Positions 1 to 5,015 of a stretch of DNA of 5,015 bases are shown here, in pieces. How positions within the stretch are numbered: the stretch's first letter is position 1; each line of letters opens with the position of its first letter. Position numbers and translations under genes: made by a program. The notes under the pieces are model-generated. The model was not told where the DNA came from. It searched no databases and saw only the letters and a program-made list of their open reading frames with translations. The DNA is from Muribaculaceae bacterium (GTDB taxonomy: Bacteria; Bacteroidota; Bacteroidia; Bacteroidales; Muribaculaceae): NCBI GenBank assembly GCA_029056365.1, contig JAIDBM010000276.1, forward strand, positions 1 to 5,015, written 5' to 3'.

Positions 1-1109
1 GGGGACAGAACGGTTCGCTTGCAGCTCTTGGCGGATATCCTTACAGCACCGACATGGCACTGAGCGGTTTCTATCCGCTTGTACCCGGCAACAACTATAC
101 CAGCGCTGTATCGCCGTCGACTATGGGTAATAATAAACTGAAATGGGAAACATCAGAGCAGATCAACGTGGGTCTTGACTTACGCTTCCTGCGCAACCGC
201 CTCGGTGTGGTTGTCGACTGGTTCGACAAGAAAACCAAGGACCTGCTGGTAAACGGCACAGTTCCCTCACTGATTATAGGCGGCACCACATCGCCGATGA
301 ACGCCGGAAACGTAAGCAACCGGGGCTGGGAAGTAGAACTGTCGTGGCGCGATGTGGCAGGTGATTTCCGTTACAGCGCCACACTCAATCTTGCCACGCT
401 CAAGAACAAGGTCACCTATCTCGACCCCTCCATCAACCGTATAGGCGGAACAAACTTCCACACTTCAACCATCACATATTTCGAACAGGGCTATCCGGTG
501 TATTACTTCCGGGGATACAAGTTCGCCGGCCTTGACGAAGGCGGCAATCCCACCTTCGAGGACCTGGACGGCAGCGGAAAGCTCGACGACGGCGACCTCG
601 CCTATATCGGCGACGCGATTCCGGACATCACCTATGGCCTCACTCTCAACCTCGGCTGGAAAGGCCTCGACCTGACAGTGTTCGGAACCGGAGCCGCAGG
701 CAACAAGGTGTTCAACTGCATCAACCGCGCAGACTTCCCGCAGGTGAACAAACTCAAGGAAGTGTTCTACGACAACCGATGGACTGCCTACAACCGCGCA
801 GGCACAGTGCCTCGCGCCGGAGCGCAGGACATGGATAAATATCAGATATCCGATGCGCTTGTATACGATGGCTCGTATTTCAAAATAAAGCAGATACAGC
901 TTGGCTATACCCTGCCGCAGGACATCACCAGACGTTTCTATGTAAGCAACCTGCGGGTATACGGCTCGCTCGACGACTTCTTCTGCTTCACCGGATATCC
1001 CGGCTTCGACCCCGAAGTGGCTGTCAATGCAACCTCAGGCATGGGCATCGACAAGGGCTCGTATCCGTCGTCGAAAAAAGTAGTTATCGGATTCAACATC
1101 ACATTCTAA
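1..1109 (+). CDS. SusC/RagA-family TonB-linked outer membrane transporter, C-terminal part
   Basis: This is the C-terminal 368 residues of a SusC-type TonB-dependent transporter, an outer membrane barrel that imports oligosaccharides delivered by its SusD lid. The frame is open from the first full codon at base 3, so the gene begins upstream. The N-terminal signal peptide, carboxypeptidase-regulatory-like domain, TonB box and plug are not in the window; full-length members have about 1000 residues. What is visible is barrel sequence: alternating hydrophobic strands, the strand motif NRGWEVELSWRD, an EF-hand-like loop DLDGSGKLDDGD (bases 561-596) followed by IGDAIPDITYG, and the family's C-terminal block LDDFFCFTGYPGFDPEV. 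The protein ends VVIGFNITF, with a terminal Phe as expected of a barrel recognised by the BAM machinery. susD follows after 12 bp, the standard SusCD pairing. The family call is very secure; the transported glycan cannot be read from this fragment. Confidence 0.96.
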   Translation, partial: GQNGSLAALGGYPYSTDMALSGFYPLVPGNNYTSAVSPSTMGNNKLKWETSEQINVGLDLRFLRNRLGVVVDWFDKKTKDLLVNGTVPSLIIGGTTSPMNAGNVSNRGWEVELSWRDVAGDFRYSATLNLATLKNKVTYLDPSINRIGGTNFHTSTITYFEQGYPVYYFRGYKFAGLDEGGNPTFEDLDGSGKLDDGDLAYIGDAIPDITYGLTLNLGWKGLDLTVFGTGAAGNKVFNCINRADFPQVNKLKEVFYDNRWTAYNRAGTVPRAGAQDMDKYQISDALVYDGSYFKIKQIQLGYTLPQDITRRFYVSNLRVYGSLDDFFCFTGYPGFDPEVAVNATSGMGIDKGSYPSSKKVVIGFNITF

Positions 1110-1121
1110 TCTGTCAGCAAC

Positions 1122-2687
1122 ATGAATCTCAAACATATCATACCGGCTCTGTTGGCCGGCGCGGCTCTGCTCTTTTCGTCGTGTGAGGACGGCCTTGATA
1201 TTCCAAAACACGGCAACATGGGCGGTCAGGAAGACTTTTACAAGACCGATGCCGACGCAGAGCAGGCCGTGGCCTCGATGTACACAAGCCTCAATGGCGC
1301 TTACTACAACTGGTTCTTTGTAAAAAACCTCCTTGCCGATGACCTGTGGACCGGAGGCGGCTCGCGCGGCGACAACTCCGACATGGAACGGCTCAACGAA
1401 TACACCTTCGATACCGACCACGGCATGATTGCCGGCGTGTACAGCAGCATGTACAATATCATATATAAGGCAAACCTAATCATCGAAAAAGTAGAACCCG
1501 ATACCCCTGTAAAGGCTCAGGCTGTTGCAGAGGCATACTTCTTCCGTGGCTGGGCTCATTTTGAGCTTACTTCGCTTTGGGGTACAGCGCCTGTGGTCGA
1601 CCACCTGCTGCAACCCGATGAATATCATCAGTCGAACAGCACCACCGAAGAACTCTGGGCTCAGACCGAAAGCGACTTCCGTATGGCTCTCAACAGCAAT
1701 GCGTTGATATCAAAGAGCGATGTGAATGATGCAGCCGCTACCATCCGTGTAACACCCGAGGTTGCCCGGGCCATGCTTGGAAAGACATTGCTTTTCGAAG
1801 GCAAATATGCCGAAGCTGCCAAAGAGCTCGATGCTGTAATAAACTCGGGCAAATACGACTTGTACCGGGGTGATCTCGACAAACTGCATCATGCAGTAGC
1901 CAACGGCTGCTGCGAGGCTATGATTGAGACACAACGGCGCAATGACCCCGAACATACATGGGACGTTATGTCAATGGAATATCTGATGATGGGCTGGCGT
2001 ACAGCGCTGCTTAATCTCGGAGGTCTCAACGACTTTATAGCCAACGGCACCTATGGCTTTATGAACCCCCGTAAGAGCCTCTATGATGCATTTGCGGCTG
2101 AAGAAGGAGCCGACGGATACCGTCTCAAAGCTACAATGCGCACCTACGAAGACCTCAGCAACGAATATGGCCTTTCGCTGGTATCGGGCGAACGTCTGGT
2201 GGGACATGAAGGCATTTTCAACTGGAAGAACCGCGCCCTTAAAGAGGATTGCATTATGGATGCATCTTATTTCCAGGGATTCCAGTATATAAATCGCCGA
2301 ATCATGCGATATGCCGAAGTGTTGCTTCTTGCCGCCGAGGCACATGCTATGTCCGGCGGCTCAAAAGCTACCGAGTATGTCAATAAGATTCGCGAACGCG
2401 CTCGTCTTCAACCGCTGGCAAACGTAACAATGGAAGATATCAAGAACGAAAAACGTCTTGAACTTTGCCTTGAAAGTGTCCGTTTCCAGGACCTCGTTCG
2501 CTGGGGTGATGCCGAGCGTGTATTGGGCGAGCAGGGCAAACAAGTGCCGGCACTCAAATCCGACGGTATCGACAATGCGGCATTCACCAATTCCAGCTAC
2601 GGATTCAAGAGCAAACACAAGCTTCTGCCAATACCCCGTAAGGAAATTGAGCTGAATAAAAACATGAAGCAGAATCCCGAATGGTAA
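1122..2687 (+). CDS. SusD/RagB-family surface glycan-binding lipoprotein
   Basis: This complete 521-residue protein has the usual size of a SusD homologue, the alpha-helical, TPR-rich lipoprotein that caps SusC at the cell surface and binds glycan. The start MNLKHIIPALLAGAALLF gives a lipoprotein signal peptide with the acylated Cys at residue 21. The following Glu-Asp resembles the acidic export signal that sends Bacteroidota lipoproteins to the surface. SusD landmarks occur in the expected order: an N-terminal helix DADAEQAVASMYTSLNG, AEAYFFRGWAHFELTSLWG (136-154), RYAEVLLLAAEAHAM (396-410), the EKRLELCLESVRFQDLVRWGD block (443-463, the family's ERR.EL.fEg.R..DL.RWG), and the C-terminal LLPIPRKEIELNKN with QNPEW at the end (501-521). 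The N-terminal half matches the SusD-like_3 type domain and the C-terminal half the SusD/RagB domain. It lies 12 bp after susC and 14 bp before the esterase lipoprotein gene, so co-transcription is likely. Ligand specificity is not deducible. A vicinal Cys263-Cys264 pair is a minor oddity. Confidence 0.97.
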   Translation: MNLKHIIPALLAGAALLFSSCEDGLDIPKHGNMGGQEDFYKTDADAEQAVASMYTSLNGAYYNWFFVKNLLADDLWTGGGSRGDNSDMERLNEYTFDTDHGMIAGVYSSMYNIIYKANLIIEKVEPDTPVKAQAVAEAYFFRGWAHFELTSLWGTAPVVDHLLQPDEYHQSNSTTEELWAQTESDFRMALNSNALISKSDVNDAAATIRVTPEVARAMLGKTLLFEGKYAEAAKELDAVINSGKYDLYRGDLDKLHHAVANGCCEAMIETQRRNDPEHTWDVMSMEYLMMGWRTALLNLGGLNDFIANGTYGFMNPRKSLYDAFAAEEGADGYRLKATMRTYEDLSNEYGLSLVSGERLVGHEGIFNWKNRALKEDCIMDASYFQGFQYINRRIMRYAEVLLLAAEAHAMSGGSKATEYVNKIRERARLQPLANVTMEDIKNEKRLELCLESVRFQDLVRWGDAERVLGEQGKQVPALKSDGIDNAAFTNSSYGFKSKHKLLPIPRKEIELNKNMKQNPEW

Positions 2688-2701
2688 CAATTTGAAAAGT
2701 A

Positions 2702-4324
2702 ATGAACATGAAAAAGATATTTAAGGCGCTGCTGCTTCCGGCATTTGCAATACTCGGAGCCTGCAGCAATGATGTAGTCGACGATTTGTCCGGAACTTAC
2801 GACGACGTCTGCCGCATCAATCTAACAACAGAGAAAACCTTGCCCACCGACAAACTGGCAAAGGGCGTGAAGCGTCTCAACATGGAATTTACCGGTGACG
2901 ACGGTTCGACAGTTGCTCTGGGCGTATTCTCTACCGAATGGACGCTACAACCGGGCGACTACACTCCGGCTCAGAATCCTGATGCACCCAAAGCAATGCA
3001 ATACACCGCACTGGTCAAAACTGCGGCACAAGAGGCTCAATTGACAGCAGGTACGTTGGAAGTGAACAAGTTCGATGACCTTTATATCATCACCGGCCTC
3101 TTCACCGATAATGCTGCCAAGCGATATGTGCTGAATTTCCGGGGGGCCATCGATTTTGAAATCGGTGTCGACGACCCGGAACCCAGCGGATACACAGTCA
3201 CCCTGAAAACCGACCCTGTGGCCATCACCGACTATTCCACATGGCAGACAGTGATAGTGCCCGGTGTGAACAAGTACACTCTGTCGGTTTCCGACCCTGC
3301 CGGTGAGAGCGTTGCTTTCTTCGAAGCCATCAACACCGAAAACCTGACAATGGACGGCCTGATGCGCACTTACAAAATTCAAGGCTCTCCGGCCGAACCG
3401 GGGCTCATCGACAACGGTTGGCTCGTGCCTGAATACGGCATGGCCGGTGGCGCCTTTGTAGTTGAAAATGGTGAAAAGCGTTACATTACCGAGGGCAACA
3501 TCGAGTTCTCATCTGTGAAGGGCATTACCGGTGAAACTCTGTACAATTTCAGCGGCTCGGAGCTGTCGTATATCACCACGGAAGGTGGCTCAGGCAAAAC
3601 TTCGTTCAACATACGCTTTGTATCGTTCCTGCAAAAAAGCGGTACAGAACTGCTCGACCAGTCGTTGAACAGCGCAGTCCTTGGCCGAGAGGTCAAATAT
3701 TCCGTGCTTCTCCCCGAGGGATATGACCCGGCGCAGAAATACCCTATTCTTTACATGCTCCACGGCGCTCAAAGCAACCAAAGCGATTGGTTCAATCTCG
3801 GAGGCCTTGCCTACCACACCGGCAATGCCGACAACAAGATGATACTGGTTTCGGCACAGGCTTCGTTCGAGGGGCAGGAAAGTTTCTATGTCAACAACTA
3901 CCAGGGCAACGGCTACGACTACGAGAAGTTCTACATCGAGGAATTCATGCCTTTCATTGAGCGGACGTATAGTTTCAACGGTGTCCGTGGAATCGCGGGT
4001 CTGTCGATGGGTGGCTTCGGCACACTTTATTACGGCATCAAATATTCGGAACTCTTCTGCGGCATGTATGCCTGTTCGCCGGCCATGAGCGACGGCCAAA
4101 GTGTGAATATCGGCGATATGCTCCAGACTCCAGGTATCAAACCGTTTACTGTTGAAATTGGCACAGAGGATTTCCTCTACGACAGCGTAAAATGGCTCAA
4201 AGACGTAGCTCCCTATCTGCCGATGATGACCTACATCGAGCGACCCGGTGCCCACGACTGGCCTTTCTGGAGTGCCTGTGCACCAAAAATAGTAAAATTC
4301 TTCGACGAACGTTTTTCTAATTGA
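2702..4324 (+). CDS. Lipoprotein with two N-terminal beta-rich modules and a C-terminal esterase domain (esterase D/CE1-like)
   Basis: This complete 540-residue lipoprotein should hydrolyse ester bonds, probably acyl groups on a glycan. The N-terminus MNMKKIFKALLLPAFAILGAC carries a lipobox with the acylated Cys at residue 21, followed by Ser-Asn-Asp. Met3 (base 2708) is an equally plausible start because both leave the signal intact. Residues about 30-305 are beta-rich and I do not recognise them as a named family; they seem to contain two related modules (about 56-153 and 190-291). Residues about 307-540 form an alpha/beta-hydrolase of the putative-esterase family (PF00756 type; includes CE1 feruloyl and acetyl-xylan esterases and S-formylglutathione hydrolase). 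The motifs are LLPEGYDPAQKYPILYMLHG with HG at 354-355 (oxyanion region), the nucleophile elbow GLSMGG with Ser435, GTED with likely acid Asp490, and PGAHDWPFW with His518. The catalytic triad is therefore complete. Position after susD suggests a surface PUL enzyme. The exact acyl group is unknown; feruloyl and acetyl are both possible. Confidence 0.88.
   Translation: MNMKKIFKALLLPAFAILGACSNDVVDDLSGTYDDVCRINLTTEKTLPTDKLAKGVKRLNMEFTGDDGSTVALGVFSTEWTLQPGDYTPAQNPDAPKAMQYTALVKTAAQEAQLTAGTLEVNKFDDLYIITGLFTDNAAKRYVLNFRGAIDFEIGVDDPEPSGYTVTLKTDPVAITDYSTWQTVIVPGVNKYTLSVSDPAGESVAFFEAINTENLTMDGLMRTYKIQGSPAEPGLIDNGWLVPEYGMAGGAFVVENGEKRYITEGNIEFSSVKGITGETLYNFSGSELSYITTEGGSGKTSFNIRFVSFLQKSGTELLDQSLNSAVLGREVKYSVLLPEGYDPAQKYPILYMLHGAQSNQSDWFNLGGLAYHTGNADNKMILVSAQASFEGQESFYVNNYQGNGYDYEKFYIEEFMPFIERTYSFNGVRGIAGLSMGGFGTLYYGIKYSELFCGMYACSPAMSDGQSVNIGDMLQTPGIKPFTVEIGTEDFLYDSVKWLKDVAPYLPMMTYIERPGAHDWPFWSACAPKIVKFFDERFSN
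2867..3574 (+). repeat. Two diverged copies of a beta-rich module within the esterase lipoprotein
   Basis: By eye, residues 56-153 (bases 2867-3160) and 190-291 (bases 3269-3574) follow the same layout. Each opens with a strand and a polar turn before a second strand (VKRLNMEFTGDDGSTVALGVF versus NKYTLSVSDPAGESVAFFEAI). Next comes a short loop with a tyrosine-containing strand (LQPGDYTPA versus LMRTYKIQG). A Gly-rich strand follows (LTAGTLEVNK versus MAGGAFVVEN), and each module closes with a strand and a matching end (YVLNFRGAIDFE versus YNFSGSELSYI). The two are about 98 and 102 residues long. Identity is low and this is protein-level similarity, not a DNA repeat. Such modules might bind glycan or act as a spacer holding the esterase off the membrane. 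The duplication itself is inferred, not computed. Confidence 0.45.
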
Positions 4325-4348
4325 ATAATTGAACCGATATACTGATTT

Positions 4349-5015
4349 ATGAAAAAATTATTATCATTAGCTTCCTATGCACTGCTTGCCCTTTGCGCCA
4401 ATGCACAGCAGGCTCTTTGGGGCGCTCCCCAGATTGTATCGCCTCAGATAAACGATGACAAAACTGTAACTTTCCGTCTTGCAGCACCCAACGCAAAAGA
4501 AGTGAAAGTGACGGGCGACTTCCTGCCTACACAGAAAATCAATACTCCCTTCGGCGAATTCGATGGCCCCGGCACGGCTGACCTTGTTCAGAAAGATGGT
4601 GTATGGGAGTGGACTACCCCCGCGGCTCTTGCACCGGAGCTTTACAGCTACACCTTCCTTGTGGATGGCCTGAAGATTACCGACCCCTCGAATGTGCATC
4701 AGATTCGCGACGTGGCCTCTGTCACAAATGTCTTCCTCATCGACGGCGGCCGTGCCAGCTATTACAAAATTAAAGATGTGCCTCATGGCACCGTCCGCAA
4801 AATGTGGTATGAGAGTCCCGGGCTGGGCATGAACCGCCGTCTGACTGTCTATACTCCCGCCGGATATGAGACATCGAATAAAAAATATCCGGTGTTCTAT
4901 CTGCTCCACGGCATGGGCGGCGATGAAAACGCATGGACAGAACTCGGACGCGCCGCGCAGATTCTCGACAACATGATTGCCGAGGGCAAGGCCGAGCCGA
5001 TGATAGTAGTAATGA
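4349..5015 (+). CDS. Secreted esterase with N-terminal Ig/CBM48-like domain (Fae1A/CE1-like), 5' part
   Basis: The first 222 codons of a gene that runs off the window end; no stop codon is reached. The start MKKLLSLASYALLALCANAQ is a Sec signal peptide with a likely signal peptidase I site after Ala19 (Ala-Asn-Ala|Gln). Cys16 is preceded by Leu and does not form a good lipobox, so the product is probably periplasmic. Residues about 29-131 form an E-set/CBM48-like beta-sandwich: IVSPQINDDKTVTFRLAAP, VKVTGDF, GVWEWTTP, and LYSYTFLVDGLKITDPSN (98-115). This domain precedes the catalytic domain in Bacteroidota feruloyl esterases of the Fae1A type. The esterase domain begins near VPHGTVRKMWYESPGLG (144-160), RRLTVYTPAGYE (163-174) and KKYPVFYLLHGMGGDENAW, with HG at 187-188. 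The nucleophile Ser, acid and His lie beyond the window, so activity cannot be checked. Predicted role is removal of feruloyl or acetyl esters from imported oligosaccharides. The 24-bp gap after the previous esterase gene suggests one operon. Confidence 0.9.
   Translation, partial: MKKLLSLASYALLALCANAQQALWGAPQIVSPQINDDKTVTFRLAAPNAKEVKVTGDFLPTQKINTPFGEFDGPGTADLVQKDGVWEWTTPAALAPELYSYTFLVDGLKITDPSNVHQIRDVASVTNVFLIDGGRASYYKIKDVPHGTVRKMWYESPGLGMNRRLTVYTPAGYETSNKKYPVFYLLHGMGGDENAWTELGRAAQILDNMIAEGKAEPMIVVM

Noticed and set aside
561..596. EF-hand-like acidic loop DLDGSGKLDDGD in SusC as a possible special calcium switch
   Set aside because: This loop is a common feature of the SusC family, so it is not novel here.
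1068..1082. Run of six A residues near the 3' end of susC as a possible frameshift site
   Set aside because: The zero frame continues to the conserved barrel ending with terminal Phe, so no frameshift is needed and no stimulatory structure is evident.
1035..1421. Antisense open frame across the susC/susD junction
   Set aside because: It overlaps the conserved SusC C-terminus and the SusD signal peptide, both strongly supported on the plus strand, and its product resembles nothing known.
3590..4255. Long antisense open frame (221 codons) opposite the esterase domain
   Set aside because: It lies wholly within a gene whose plus-strand product has clear catalytic motifs. The predicted antisense protein has no recognisable domain or signal and is best explained by codon bias.
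4325..4348. Possible internal promoter or terminator in the AT-rich gap between the two esterase genes
   Set aside because: The gap is 24 bp, has no hairpin with a T-run and no recognisable Bacteroides-type -7 (TAnnTTTG) element. Its AT-richness fits a Bacteroidota translation start region.
4367..4909. Antisense open frame (180 codons) opposite the second esterase gene
   Set aside because: The plus strand encodes a signal peptide, a CBM48-like domain and an esterase start continuously to the window end. The antisense frame has no independent support.

Overview
This window is an internal slice of a polysaccharide utilization locus (PUL) from the order Bacteroidales. All four genes are on the plus strand: the 3' end of a susC-type TonB-dependent transporter gene, a complete susD-type glycan-binding lipoprotein gene, a complete lipoprotein gene with a C-terminal alpha/beta-hydrolase esterase domain, and the 5' part of a second secreted esterase gene with an N-terminal Ig/CBM48-like domain. 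The adjacent susC/susD pair, the Bacteroidota-style lipoprotein signals (Cys followed by acidic residues) and the lack of clear Shine-Dalgarno sequences all point to Bacteroidota. The fairly GC-rich, synonymous-C/G-rich codon use and the gut-type PUL would fit Muribaculaceae or a relative. That family-level placement is inference only.

Layout: susC C-terminal barrel (1-1109), 12-bp gap, susD (1122-2687), 14-bp gap, lipoprotein esterase (2702-4324), 24-bp gap, second esterase (4349 to the window end, incomplete). The gaps are too short for a terminator plus promoter and I see neither in them, so the four genes are most simply one operon whose promoter lies upstream of the window. Coding density is nearly complete and no non-coding stretch exceeds 24 bp. 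I found no RNA genes, mobile elements, CRISPR repeats or terminators.

Working model: SusD captures an oligosaccharide at the cell surface and the SusC barrel imports it. The first esterase, lipid-anchored and possibly surface-exposed, would remove ester groups from the glycan outside. The second, with an ordinary Sec signal peptide, would act on imported material in the periplasm. Two esterases next to a SusCD pair suggest an esterified plant glycan such as acetylated or feruloylated xylan or pectin, but no glycoside hydrolase is visible here, so the substrate is not fixed by this sequence.

The window looks like a recognisable PUL rather than a new kind of system. The most interesting element is the middle lipoprotein: its roughly 300-residue N-terminal part appears to hold two diverged copies of one beta-rich module in front of the esterase, in the place where a SusE/F-like surface glycan-binding protein often lies.
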